Assembly (NCBI RefSeq): GCF_000020645.1 | Contig: NC_011060.1 | Span: forward strand, 556,501 to 620,500 | Reading direction: 5' to 3' | From: Pelodictyon phaeoclathratiforme BU-1 | GTDB lineage: Bacteria; Bacteroidota; Chlorobiia; Chlorobiales; Chlorobiaceae | DNA length: 64,000 nucleotides | Shown: positions 25,755 through 34,918 of the stretch, piece by piece | Position numbering within the stretch: the first letter of the stretch is position 1 | How the letters are laid out: every line of letters starts with the position of its first letter | Made by a program: the position numbers and the translations under genes | The notes under the pieces: model-generated | Seen by the model: only the letters and a program-made list of their open reading frames with translations | Database searches by the model: none | What the model was told of the DNA's origin: nothing

Positions 25755-25825
25755 CGGAAAATAAGCCGCGCATCTGAAATGGATCTGGAGGCATGGGTCG
25801 AAGCTATCCTTCTGCATGAAGATCT
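25755..25825 (+). pseudogene. decayed 3' end of a type-1 Rpn gene
   Basis: Matches 19541-19612 (aaaataagccgcgcatctga, then ctggaggcatgggtcgaagc). No coding potential. Confidence 0.65.
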
Positions 25826-25832
25826 CAAAGAA

Positions 25833-25864
25833 GGGGGACGTTGTTGACTGGGTGTATTTTCTGG
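25833..25864 (+). repeat. GGACGTTG dispersed repeat
   Basis: GGGGGACGTTGTTGACTGGG and TGTATTTTCTGG, at the same place relative to the antitoxin as the copy at 19617. Confidence 0.8.
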
Positions 25865-25897
25865 GCGTTAATTTGCTATTTCATCGAAAATTGATGT

Positions 25898-26224
25898 TCA
25901 GATCGTTTTCGGTTGCTGTTTTGGTTTCAGTTTGATTTCCAGTTCGCAATTAACTGCTTCAGCGTATTTTCTCAGTGTGGTAAGAGAGGGAGAATGCTTG
26001 CTGCCGGATTCCAGTCTGGAGATGGCACTTTTGGTCGTCCCGATTTTCAGAGCCACAGCTTCTTGCGTCATGCCTGAGAGCTGTCGTGCAGATAACAGCT
26101 CCCTGATCAATGCGTATTTTGGTTCCAGTGCTTCATATTCTCTGCGAAAATTCTCGTCTTGAAGGTTTTTGCATATCTCCTCCTCAACATTGTATGGTAC
26201 TGGCTGGTATTTCAGATCATCCAT
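25898..26224 (-). CDS. XRE-family antitoxin (HigA-like), copy B
   Basis: 108 aa, nearly identical to copy A at 19682, with helix-turn-helix MTQEAVALKIGTTKSAISRL. Its ATG overlaps the toxin stop (toxin TGA at 26217-26219). The toxin gene upstream on the minus strand is split by an IS1380-family element, so this antitoxin is now probably uncoupled from a working toxin, and its native promoter is separated from it by about 1.8 kb. Confidence 0.9.
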   Translation of the reverse strand: MDDLKYQPVPYNVEEEICKNLQDENFRREYEALEPKYALIRELLSARQLSGMTQEAVALKIGTTKSAISRLESGSKHSPSLTTLRKYAEAVNCELEIKLKPKQQPKTI

Positions 26225-26330
26225 TGTTAACCGCCTCTAATCTTTTTCTGGCAACTTGAAGCTCTTTATGCGGAGTTGACTGAGTTTTTTTAATAAAAGT
26301 ATGCAGGATTATAATTTTTTTCCCTTTTAG

Positions 26331-28093
26331 CCTGTATAATTCATGAGGTCTACCAAAACAGAAGTTTTGAGTAAAAAAATGGAGCTACTCATCGTTGTGG
26401 CCAGGTAAAAAATTTCGTTATCACAAATGAAGTCAATTGAAGGAGTTCATAACCAACGAAAATAGCTCTGAACGGTCTGAAAAAACAGGCGATATTCCAC
26501 AGTGATCGTACCCGCCCCATATGGCAAGTGAGTTTTGCTGCAATGGTGTAAAATGTATGAGTGTTTATTCTTTTGCCAATTGTCGCTTTACGATATCGTT
26601 GGTGGTGGCCAAGGCTGACGACGCAAATGTTCAAAGATTGCCAGACATTTTGAGAAAATCGACTGGTACGGATATGCCGTAGGCAACTGCACACTAATTT
26701 TTGTTTTCCGTTCAATGACTCTTGCGCCTATTTTCAAGATTTTCAAGCGAATACTCTCAAAGGTAGCCGTAGCCATGCTGGTTCCCTTGAGCATGTTGGA
26801 TCGGAAACTGTGCAGCAAAACATAAGCTGCTGAGTGCAAAAACAGCCGAAACTGATTGGCCAAAAAACGGTGACAAGAGGTTCGATCGCTCTTGGTGTAG
26901 GTTTTGTGATCCTTTATGCACAATTCATCATTTCCACGAGCACAGTAGATCTCTTCGTAGAGTGCTTTTGCCTTTGCTTCCGGCATGTCCGTGCTGATAA
27001 AACGGACGTTCAACTTTCCAATGTCGGTCATCTCTACCTTTGCAACAACTTTACGTGGCTTGCTCCAGCTTTCTGCCTTGTACATGAAAGAGTGATAGCG
27101 TTTGAAGCCTGCTGGTTGCTGCTTGACGTGTTTGATCAGGGTTTCTACATGCTTGAGCAAAAGTGCGTTACGGGTCAGTCCGGTCACGCTGTAGCAATCA
27201 TTTTGTTGGTCAATGAATGCAAAGACTTCTGGTGCTGAATAATGACTGTCACCACGGTAAACCAGTATGGTGTCTGGCCATTTTTGGCGAATACGTTCCA
27301 CAATCCGTTTCACGTAGGAGACGATCTCCCGGCTTCCCGGGCGCTTGCCTGGCCGCAGTATCGTGGTGATCAGTTTGCCAGAAAAACCTTCATACACATG
27401 CAGAGGCTGATAACAGGTCTCCTGATAATAACCGCTGAACAGAGCCAATTGCTGATGGCCGTGCACAACATCCTCCGTATCGTCAAAATCCAGGACAATG
27501 ACCTCGGGAGGTTCGACATACGAAGCGAGAAAATGATCCACAATACCATCTGCAATTCGATAGAGATCTCGACGGGTAATCATGTTTTCCAACCTGCTGA
27601 ACGTTGGTTGACTGGCTAAATCAAGGCCGGTCTCAGGTAAACGACCAAGAGCTATTTTCATTGCCGGATCAATGCGTAAACTGTTGCTGTCATTGCAATC
27701 TTCGTAACCACAGGCGATTTGAAATACTCGCAGGGTATTGAGTTCATTGACACTATGCGTAATCGAAGAAGAACGTCGGCTATCACTGATGCACTTGGTC
27801 AGCATGCTGATGATGCCAAGTTGGGATTCGGTTTCATGCAAGAGCAACACACCAGCGTCGCTTGTGATGTTGCCGCCATCAAAATCCAGAGCAACTTTTT
27901 ACCCATTACCGGGGCAATGGCTGATGCCGAATTGTATGAAAATAATGTTTGTTGAGTACTCTCTGATGTGACTATATTCGGCTGAAGGGGTTGCATAAAT
28001 ATCGCGTCTTATTTATTGACTTAAGCACCAATAATATAAGTAATTGCGGTATTTTTTGCCCCCCTTTTTTTTGTTTATGGTGAATAATTCAGG
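26331..28093 (-). mobile_element. IS1380-family insertion sequence, 1,763 bp
   Basis: Imperfect terminal inverted repeats: left CCTGTATAATTCA (26331-26343), right, read inward, CCTGAATTATTCA (28093 back to 28081), 11 of 13 matching and starting with CCT as in the family. A 4-bp duplication TTAG is at 26327-26330 and 28094-28097. The interrupted toxin frame is restored by exact removal. It encodes one transposase on the minus strand. Confidence 0.9.
26588..27996 (-). pseudogene. IS1380-family transposase with a one-base frameshift
   Basis: The start at 27996 gives MQPLQPNIVTSESTQQ to PVMGKK; the frame then breaks in an A5 run (27896-27900). Shifted by one base it continues VALDFDGGNITSDAGVLLLH, the conserved N-terminal motif of IS1380 transposases, and runs on to 26588 with VIVLDFDDTEDVVHGHQQ and VYRGDSHYS as DDE-type Asp motifs. 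The joined protein is about 470 aa, normal size. One extra A would restore it, so decay, a sequencing error or polymerase slippage are all possible. Confidence 0.85.
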
Positions 28094-28416
28094 TTAGATA
28101 GCAATAGAGCGCTCTGCCAATACCATCTCGACCTTTCGGCCTCATTTCAAAAAGGCCGTCCCCCATCGCTTTGGTGTGGGGCATTCTCACATTTGGCCCG
28201 TATTCCTTCAAAAGAAGTGAAATCCTCCTGTAATCAGCCTTAATGCTGCTGGGCCATTCCTCAATATCCTCTTTAATGCTGGGATGGAAGTATTCGATTT
28301 CATAACTCATACCCCAAGTTAGCAAATACGATAACTATAAAAAATATTTTAACTGAAAAAACGATAGGGGACGTAGAGGACTATTGACAGTCATTCAGTG
28401 TCATAAAAAAGGAAGA

Positions 28417-28445
28417 TGGACGTTGTTCACGGCGTGTAGTTACTG
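28417..28445 (+). repeat. GGACGTTG dispersed repeat, variant
   Basis: TGGACGTTGTTCACGGCGTG and TAGTTACTG, the partner of the copy at 20348. Confidence 0.7.
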
Positions 28446-28446
28446 A

Positions 28447-28696
28447 GTGCTTACTTTGAAACTGCCAGAGCAGAGTAGGGGAGTAAATGTCGGAGTAAAT
28501 GTCGGAGTAAATGTCGGAGTAAATGCTCTATTCGCATACATTCAGGCTAATCCAGGTCAGAGAGCAGGCGAAATGGCTGTACTGTTCACAGGTAACACAG
28601 CGAACCATAGAACGCTGGCTCAAACAATTACGAGAAGCTGACCGGATTGAGTTCATTGGCTCATCAAAAATCGGTGGATACTATCAAAAACAGTGA
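28447..28696 (+). pseudogene. C-terminal winged-helix fragment of an AlbA_2/Fic-type regulator, copy B
   Basis: Same as 20378-20615, with the same one-base frameshift in LFT-VTQRTIERW. The 12-bp repeat at the start has four units here (GVNV type) against three GAKV-type units in copy A, so both number and sequence of the units have changed since duplication. Sequence identity to segment A ends at 28707. Confidence 0.65.
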
Positions 28697-28852
28697 CTAT
28701 TCCGTGATATGTGTTCGTTGCAGAAGCGCTGGCCAGTGCTCCAGTCGTTTTAGTTGCGAGGGATGGATGCATTATCCTTCCCGTTTTTAAAAGGGGTTTG
28801 TTGGTTGTTGTGGATGCCATATTGTGCGAATTTGTGAAAAAGTTATAGCTAT

Positions 28853-29143
28853 ATGGAAGAGATACTATTTTCTGAGTTGCTTAAGAGCTTGAAAGAAGCC
28901 AACGATATTGCTGAAGGTATGTCAGAGGCTTCGCGCCGTTTTGAGATTACTCTGCCGGATGTTCAGTCAGTACGTGAGCAAATTGGGTTATCCCAAGATG
29001 AGTTTGCCTCAATGATGCGGGTTAGCGTCAGGACGCTGCAAAATTGGGAAAAGCATCGTCGTAACCCGACTGGTTCCGCTGCGGCTCTGCTCAAGATTGT
29101 AGTCGCAGCACCGGATGTGGCTCTTAAATCATTGCATTCGTGA
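28853..29143 (+). CDS. XRE-family antitoxin-like regulator (NadS/HigA type), orphan
   Basis: 96 aa. The helix-turn-helix in the C-terminal half reads VREQIGLSQDEFASMMRVSV, then RTLQNWEKHRRNPTG, the NadS/HigA pattern. Normally the second gene of a HigB-HigA pair, but no toxin precedes it: upstream 28708-28852 holds only a short GCTGG/CCAGTCG hairpin-like sequence also found before the VapB gene. It probably still binds its own operator. Immediately downstream is a gmd fragment. Confidence 0.85.
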   Translation: MEEILFSELLKSLKEANDIAEGMSEASRRFEITLPDVQSVREQIGLSQDEFASMMRVSVRTLQNWEKHRRNPTGSAAALLKIVVAAPDVALKSLHS

Positions 29144-29175
29144 TAGTTCTTATGGTTTTTCTTTTGAGTCGTACG

Positions 29176-29585
29176 GGTGGATGATGCTGCAGCAGGAGCA
29201 GCCGAGGGATTATGTGATTGCGACGGGTGTGCAGTACAGTGTTCGCCAGTTTATTGAAAAGTCTGCGGCGCAGCTTGGGATCACCATTCGCTGGGAAGGG
29301 GAGGGGAGAGAGGAGATTGGCGTTATCGAGAGCCTCTCCACTCCGTATGCCTCGCTCCGTGAGGGGAGTGTGATTGTCCGGGTTGATGCGCGTTACTTCC
29401 GTCCAGCGGAGGTGGAGACGCTGCTTGGTGATCCAGCAAAGGCGAAGGCTGATCTGGGCTGGGTGCCGGAAATCACCCTCGACGAGATGGTTGAGGAGAT
29501 GGTGGCGCATGATCTTGATCTTGCCCGCAGGCATGCCTTGCTTAAGGCTAATGGGTATACCGTAGAGGTCAGCAGGGAGAGCTGA
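29176..29585 (+). pseudogene. gmd: gmd C-terminal fragment
   Basis: About 136 codons from WMMLQQEQPRDYVIATGVQY to YTVEVSRES, the last third of Gmd with the ordinary variable loop. It lacks the nucleotide-binding and catalytic parts, so it cannot be an enzyme. It is closest to copy 2 at 17462. The 5' junction is a clean break at 29176, just past the orphan antitoxin. Confidence 0.9.
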
Positions 29586-29918
29586 CCTCTACTTCAAGGA
29601 TGAGGGACGTTGGTGACTACGGGTAGTTACTGCCTTCGGAGAGGGGGGCGTTGTTGACTGGGTGTATTTGCTGGTCATTAATTTACTATTCCATAGACTG
29701 GCTCTTGCTTCAATACCAATGTTATTTCTTTGTTTCATTCCGTACTATTCTGGTTTACATTCCGTAAGTTATCTCCATTGCTTCCATATTTTATGTTAAG
29801 ATGTGCTTACGAATGTGCTCTCTTTCTGCTCTCGTCTGAATGAAGTGCGCATTGCTGAAGCGCTGGAAAAAATTCCAGTCGTTTTTTGTAATTTTGGAAA
29901 ACCATTCAGGAGATAATT
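29586..29918 (+). repeat. gap with two GGACGTTG-family repeats and an upstream element of the VapBC pair
   Basis: Repeat copies at 29602-29632 (variant GGGACGTTGGTGACTACGGG) and 29643-29674 (standard, with GGGCGTTG). Then AT-rich DNA and the element GCTGAAGCGCTGG, AAAAAATT, CCAGTCG (about 29853-29882), which also appears near 28721 and 39969. CAGGAGATAATT is the ribosome site of the next gene. Confidence 0.65.
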
Positions 29919-30134
29919 ATGCTGCAAAGTTATGAAGCCTTCTACGATCATGGAGCTATGAAATGGTTGGGTGATAAACCTCCGGTTAAGCAGGCATACG
30001 TTATTGTAACTATCCTTGCCGAGAAAGAAGCAACTGTGATGCCATTACAGAAAAAACATCAGCCATCACCTCTCATTGCAGGAAAAGGTAAAATACTGGG
30101 AGACATCATCTCTCCGGTTTCACCAGCAGAATAG
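29919..30134 (+). CDS. VapB-like antitoxin
   Basis: 71 aa: LQSYEAFYDHGAMKWLGDKP, then VKQAYVIVTILAEKEA, and a C-terminal LIAGKGKILGDIISPVSPAE of the kind that wraps PIN toxins. The TAG stop overlaps a possible GTG of the toxin gene and lies 15 bp before its ATG. Homologous relics lie at 40037 and 42890. The family call depends mainly on the VapC gene that follows. Confidence 0.78.
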   Translation: MLQSYEAFYDHGAMKWLGDKPPVKQAYVIVTILAEKEATVMPLQKKHQPSPLIAGKGKILGDIISPVSPAE

Positions 30135-30148
30135 TGGAGTTGTCTCGA

Positions 30149-30544
30149 ATGATCGTGCTTGATACGCATATTTGGGTGAAATGGATTATTGACGGTAATC
30201 CAGCTCTGTCAGAAAAAATTGTCAATGCAATGAGGGTTGATTGTCATTGGACTGTTTCAGCTATATCCTGCTTTGAGGTTTCTTTGTTGGTTAAACGTGG
30301 CAAGCTTCAGTTGCTCCTACCCGTTGAAGATTGGATAAAGGAAGTGCTTGAAAATTCAGGTATTGATTCACTTCCTGTTACCTGTGATATTATGCATAAA
30401 GCCGCTATGCTTTCCGAAATTCACAGGGATCCAGCAGACCGGATAATTATCGCGGCTGCTCTTGTTTATGATGCAAAACTGGCAAGTATAGATTCTGTAT
30501 TTCCGGATTACATGGAACTGCAAGGCAGATTGTTCGGTAAATGA
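30149..30544 (+). CDS. VapC-type PIN-domain toxin
   Basis: 131 aa from the ATG at 30149, 9 bases after a GGAG; a GTG at 30134 would add five residues. PIN-domain acidic residues are visible: Asp in IVLDTHIWV, Glu in SCFEVSLL, and Asp pair in HRDPADRIIIAAAL. Such toxins are Mg-dependent RNases acting on tRNA or rRNA. It forms an intact TA pair with the gene before it. Its last codons run into a gmd fragment: the TGA is followed at once by gmd sequence. Confidence 0.92.
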   Translation: MIVLDTHIWVKWIIDGNPALSEKIVNAMRVDCHWTVSAISCFEVSLLVKRGKLQLLLPVEDWIKEVLENSGIDSLPVTCDIMHKAAMLSEIHRDPADRIIIAAALVYDAKLASIDSVFPDYMELQGRLFGK

Positions 30545-30753
30545 ATGTGCGGATGCAGTGGATGATGCTGCAGCAGGAGCTGCCGAGGGATTATGTTATT
30601 GCGACTGGTGTGCAGTACAGTGTTCGCCAGTTTATTGAAAAGTCGGCGGCGCAGCTTGGGATTCCCATTCGCTGGGAAGGGAAGGGAAGGGAAGGGGAGG
30701 GAAGATTGGTAGCCCGTCGTCACGCTCTCCTCAAAGATGAGGGACGTTGGTGA
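30541..30753 (+). pseudogene. gmd: gmd fragment with internal deletion
   Basis: Reads VRMQWMMLQQELPRDYVIAT and on to IPIRWEGKGREGEG, then skips about 75 codons to ARRHALLK. It ends in the GGACGTTG variant repeat (30739-30769). A GGGAA/GGGAG-rich stretch marks the deletion point. Confidence 0.85.
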
Positions 30754-30769
30754 CTACGGGTAGTTACTG
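30739..30769 (+). repeat. GGACGTTG dispersed repeat, variant
   Basis: GAGGGACGTTGGTGACTACG then GGTAGTTACTGC, same variant as at 29602. Followed by about 215 bp with nothing recognisable before the PEP-CTERM gene. Confidence 0.75.
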
Positions 30770-30984
30770 CCGGTGTTGTGTAATTTTGGTGGCAAAATAC
30801 ACACAGGCAGCTATGGCTAAGCCGACAGTGAATGGATACGGGTGTGGTATTGCTGTAGTATTGTTTTTCTTTAACTGAATAACAAAATAATAGTTTATTA
30901 TAGATACATCAGTATGTAGAATATCTAATGACAGCCATCAGTCAGAAGCGGGGAATTCAACCATCAGAGATAAAAGTAACAAAG

Positions 30985-31743
30985 ATGTGGTTTGCAAAAA
31001 TAAAATTTCTATTTGCTGTTTTTGTTTTGGCTTTCTTCATTAGTCCTCAACCAGCAGTAGCCGTCGTTGACGTTATTACTGTCAGTTTCAGTGAAACATT
31101 ATCACCAGCGTCTTATTCAGGCGCAATTGATCCTGCTGTAAGCGACAAGTTGATCAATATTAACAATGCTTCAGGCTCAAGTTCCATCTCTGAAATGGTT
31201 GGTGTAACCGATAGCGCGCTTGTTCAATGGAATTCTCGTGAAATATTAAATTCAACTGGTACTGACTTATTGGAAGGTTGTCTTGGTACAAACACGCTTT
31301 CTCAGAACGGTAACAGTTTGTGGTTTACTGGGTTAACTCCAAAAAGCATGTACACGATCTACGTGTATAGCCAGAGTTCAACGAATGGTTATAAGACACA
31401 AATAAAATATTCAAGCAATGTTGCTCCAGGTAGCTCATAAGAAACTCATGTTGCAGGTATACTCACAACCGATACATCAAGAATAGGATACGTTGACAAT
31501 GGAAATTATTTGATAATAACGACTTATTCGACAAGTTCCGGGCAAATTCTATTGAATTATTCTGCTCTTGTACAAGGTCAAGAAGCAGTAATCAACGCTG
31601 TACAAATCAAAGCAGGTGAGCCAGCTACAGCTCCTACACCTGAGCCATCATCCTTTGTTCTTATGGGGATAGGCGGAATATTAGCTGTGATGTTGTGGAG
31701 AAAAAAGCAAAAATCGGTTAAACTGTATACTTTCAACGAGTAG
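30985..31743 (+). pseudogene. PEP-CTERM protein with an in-frame stop
   Basis: Signal peptide from the ATG at 30985 (MWFAKIKFLFAVFVLAFF, ending AVA), then a strand-rich domain. TAA at 31438-31440 interrupts it after NVAPGSS. The same frame continues ETHVAGILTTDTSRIGYV to the sorting signal TPEPSSFVLMGIGGILAVML and RKKQK. Without the stop it would be 252 aa. The protein is related to the one at 33167. A truncated product would lack the PEP signal and be secreted unanchored. Confidence 0.82.
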
Positions 31744-32189
31744 TTCTGCTTATCTGGCATTGATCTTTGTTTTAGATTAATTTAACCACAACGATATAGA
31801 TTAATAGACCAAAAGGTATTCTTTAGTCCTGTTATACACCCTTGGGTGCACCTCGTCAAAACGATAAGCCGTCATTATTTCTGTTTTGGCCCCAGAAAGA
31901 GTGTTGTTGTGAAAGTGCTGATTATAACCGGCAGAGATTAGAGAACGCAAGTTTCTTACATGAAAGGCATAGCCAACTATCATGCCTTCGAGGCCTCGAT
32001 ATTCAGCAATGGTATGGGCAGTCTTTGACAGGGGAAAGTACAGGGACTGTTCGAATTAGATTACAATAACACCAATATACCACTTTTTTTCAGGTAAGCT
32101 CTTTTTCATAATCCGTCATTTTTTTAAGAATGGTGTGAATGTTTAGAGGGTGGGCATGTGTTTTGTATCGCTTCCAAGAAGTAATATTT
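31744..32189. other. 446-bp gap without a supported gene
   Basis: AT-rich non-coding sequence between convergent PEP-CTERM genes. A minus-strand frame at 31801-31983 (MIVGYAFHVRNLRSLISAGY onward) looks weakly protein-like, but I recognise no family. No repeat of the GGACGTTG type is present. Confidence 0.5.
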
Positions 32190-33020
32190 CTATTCTATCA
32201 CTTGTCTCGACACTATCTTTTTCCTCGCTGCAATTCCGGCGATCAACGCCCCTACCCCCATCAACACATAGGTAGATGGTTCGGGATTCGGAGAATTATG
32301 ATTAAATGATTTCAATAAGGCTGTTTGAGTAACAGCACCTGTTGCAGCAGTAAACCCTACCAATCCAGACGAAGAGCCTATTTCGCGACTGATAACAAAT
32401 GGCGTTGCACTACTTCCATACGTAAGAGTAGCTGATCCTGGTTTTGAATTCAGCTGATTGAGGTATACCGACAATATTGCTCCATCATAGTCAAGCCACG
32501 TATACCAGATACCATTACTGTTAAATGTTTGTGATACTGATGCTTGTGATTCGCTCCTTATATTACCGTTAATATCGATACCAATGTGGTTGTGGTCAAT
32601 GTCATTATATTTGACTCCGGGATCATTACGATGGGTATCAATCTCAACGCCAACACTTCTATTAATCCCATCATATCCTAACAATCCACCAGTCCCGCCA
32701 AGATTGGAACTTTCTTTATTCTTGATCACAAACACCAATCCATCAGCACCATTAGTAGAAGTGCCATCAAAGGAAAATGAAAAAGACGAATTGAAGCTGG
32801 TAACATCGACAGGTGTATGAAAAAAGACACTTCCAGCTCTTTTTTCTACATTAATAGAGGTAAGTTGCAAATCGTTTCCGGAATTTACAGCGGTACCATA
32901 ACGCGTATAACCCGATGTTGACGAAAAATCATTATAAGTCAACACCGTCCCGGCTTCAGCACTACCCGACAAAAACAACCAGGCAAGCAGGGCTGAAAAA
33001 GCAATCAGTTTTTTTTTCAT
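32190..33020 (-). CDS. PEP-CTERM protein with L-type lectin-like domain
   Basis: 276 aa, complete. Signal peptide (residues 1-23, ending AEA-G). The body has legume-lectin-like features: GADGLVFVIKNK, GGLLGYDGINRSVGVEIDTH with the metal/sugar-binding-type Asp, then HNHIGIDING and GIWYTWLDYDG. PEP-CTERM signal NPEPSTYVLMGVGALIAGIA with ARKK. Probably an exosortase substrate shown on the surface or released, binding glycans. It may be transcribed with the PEP-CTERM gene at 33167, 146 bp upstream on the same strand. Confidence 0.9.
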   Translation of the reverse strand: MKKKLIAFSALLAWLFLSGSAEAGTVLTYNDFSSTSGYTRYGTAVNSGNDLQLTSINVEKRAGSVFFHTPVDVTSFNSSFSFSFDGTSTNGADGLVFVIKNKESSNLGGTGGLLGYDGINRSVGVEIDTHRNDPGVKYNDIDHNHIGIDINGNIRSESQASVSQTFNSNGIWYTWLDYDGAILSVYLNQLNSKPGSATLTYGSSATPFVISREIGSSSGLVGFTAATGAVTQTALLKSFNHNSPNPEPSTYVLMGVGALIAGIAARKKIVSRQVIE

Positions 33021-33166
33021 CTCAAACCCATGTGTTTATGTTGACAAGATATTTTTATACGTAACAGATTCAGCCGTTTACTACCATACTACTTTTGCCT
33101 CTCGAACAGTCAATATCTTTAGTTATAAAACGTTAACCTTCGTTTATCTTCCAGTATTCACCTTAA

Positions 33167-33949
33167 CTATTTACCCTTAGCAATTAACAGATTCTTTTTC
33201 CATGCAACCATACCGGCAATCAACGCCCCTACCCCCATCAACACATAGGTCGAAGGTTCCGGAGTCGGCGATTTGCCATATACCAATTGCACAGCATTGA
33301 TGCCGGCTCGATTTAGAGTATTTCCTGGATTGGTATAAAAAGCAACGTAAGCTTTGCCTGTTTCATCAGTTGTAAAATCGTAGGTAAGATAATTTCCGTT
33401 TGCCCGGTAGGTTGTCAAATGATCTGTCGTCAATGTTCCGATCGAGCTGTAAGTACCCGATCCCACTCTTATCGACAAATTCGTAATAAACGTATGCCTA
33501 ACATCATTTTGCCCTTGACTGTAAACAACAACAGAGTACTGCTCATTAGCCATTAACCCGTCAAAGGATATTTTTGCTTCACCAACACCCGACTTTGAAG
33601 TAGATGCGTCATGCTTAAGCAGCTCTGGAGCATCACGATAACCCTCCTTTAATCCACTATCACCACCCACGGTGAATGTAGCGCTACTACTGCTGTAAAG
33701 ATCCGTAAATGATGTTGAAGTACTGCCTTCGCTCAATCTGTAAGAACTCGAAACGCTATAGCCGTCCGAAGGCAAAGCACCAAAAAGAGCACTTGGATCC
33801 GAGATGTTGTTATCTGATACATAGAAGGTGATAACCTCTGTTGCAGCTATACCTTGGCAGGGATGAACCGCAAGAACAATAGCAAAACCTGCTAAATAGC
33901 TGATAAACTTATGTCTTACAACGGAACGAAACCAACGAATAAAAGTCAT
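33167..33949 (-). CDS. PEP-CTERM protein, unknown body
   Basis: 260 aa, complete. Signal/anchor region FISYLAGFAIVLAVHPCQGI with cleavage near GIA-A. The body (FDGLMANEQYSVVVYSQGQN, LNRAGINAVQLVYG) resembles the genes at 13617 and 30985. PEP-CTERM signal SPTPEPSTYVLMGVGALIAG, then a basic end. The last 60 bp are almost identical to the neighbouring lectin gene, so the sorting tail has been copied or homogenised between the two. Confidence 0.88.
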   Translation of the reverse strand: MTFIRWFRSVVRHKFISYLAGFAIVLAVHPCQGIAATEVITFYVSDNNISDPSALFGALPSDGYSVSSSYRLSEGSTSTSFTDLYSSSSATFTVGGDSGLKEGYRDAPELLKHDASTSKSGVGEAKISFDGLMANEQYSVVVYSQGQNDVRHTFITNLSIRVGSGTYSSIGTLTTDHLTTYRANGNYLTYDFTTDETGKAYVAFYTNPGNTLNRAGINAVQLVYGKSPTPEPSTYVLMGVGALIAGMVAWKKNLLIAKGK

Positions 33950-34159
33950 TTAACTAATATGAAATATATAGTTAATAGCCTCAATATTCACAAGTAAATA
34001 TATGTTGACTAGGCTTTTTTTATCAAAGATAATAAGTGAAAAATGTTTGCTTTACAAATTTGTTAAAACATTTAACTTGATCTGTATAATCCGGTATGAC
34101 GTTAAAGGTTTTGTGGATACTCGAATACATTAATTTTTTATCCTAATTCTAAATTGCAA

Positions 34160-34745
34160 TCAAATTGATTTTAATATCCAATCCCAACCAGTTAAAGACC
34201 GAAGTCCGTCAGGATGTTCTTCCATTTTTTTCAGTCCTCTCGCTGCTTGTGCGATAACAGCTCCAAGTGTCTCAAATACCCGATTAGCAAATTCCTTCTC
34301 TCGCAATTCATCCCAAAGGTGCTCAACAGGATTTAATTCCGGTGAATACGGTGGCAGCTTTACAAGTACCATGTTCTTTGGAACCCTTAAATGCTCGGCA
34401 CGATGAGAAGGCGCTCCATCCACAACCATCATGACAAACTCTTCAGGATGCTTATGAGAGACCTGCCTGAGAAATGCGCCCATACTCACTGTGTCCATTT
34501 TGCCGCCCAACATCCAATCAATCACACCATCTTGCGGAGATACTGCTGCGTACGCATAGACATACTCTCTTACAAGAGCTAACTTTACGATAGGACGAAG
34601 TGGCGCTGGAGCCCAGCATTTTCGAGGATCACTTATCCTTCCGAACCGAGCCTCATCCTGAAACATCAAGCGCAAAGGCAGATTCAGTACATTTTGCTTG
34701 GTGGCTTGTACCAGTGTCTCTGGGAGTTTTTTTTAAATTCTTCCT
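34160..34745 (-). pseudogene. IS630-family transposase remnant
   Basis: The C-terminal catalytic half is intact, with the DDE residues in LMFQDEARFG, MMVVDGAPSHRA and LNPVEHLWDELREKEF. Upstream the reading frame continues as LPETLVQATKQNVLNLPL but meets a TAA at an A8 run (34727-34734). The frame before that run reads QAQEEFKKN, fitting an IS630-type -1 slippage site. The N-terminal domain is missing, cut by the repeat-like DNA at 34746. The element can no longer move by itself. Confidence 0.88.
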
Positions 34746-34747
34746 GT

Positions 34748-34790
34748 GCCTGTAGTTACTGCTCCTGAATGTGCCAATGTGTTGTGCTAA
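34748..34790 (+). repeat. partial GGACGTTG-family repeat
   Basis: Only the distal half remains: CTGTAGTTACTGCTCCTGAA then TGTGCCAATGTGTTGTGCT, matching 39490-39530. It truncates the IS630 remnant. The rest of 34746-34918 shows nothing else. Confidence 0.55.
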
Positions 34791-34918
34791 ATCGGGTCAG
34801 CAGTTTTGAGGTTGAGTTTACTGCAGAGAGAAAATCCGGGTTTTTTAGTAGATTTCAAGGGGTGTGCTGTGGTATCGCCCTGTACATGCAAATTTATTCT
34901 GAATGTTGGTGGTTCATT

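Larger units (their letters stand above)
26217..28325 (-). pseudogene. HigB/Gp49-like toxin, copy B, split by an IS1380-family element
   Basis: N-terminal piece 28325-28094 (MSYEIEYFHPSIKEDIEEWP to IGRALYCYL) and C-terminal piece 26326-26217 (KGKKIIILHTFIKKTQSTP to ARKRLEAVNNG). Removing the element and one TTAG duplicate joins them in frame as 113 aa, the normal length for phage-derived Gp49-like/HigB toxins, which cleave mRNA on the ribosome. The stop overlaps the antitoxin start. The gene as present cannot make the full toxin. Confidence 0.9.
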
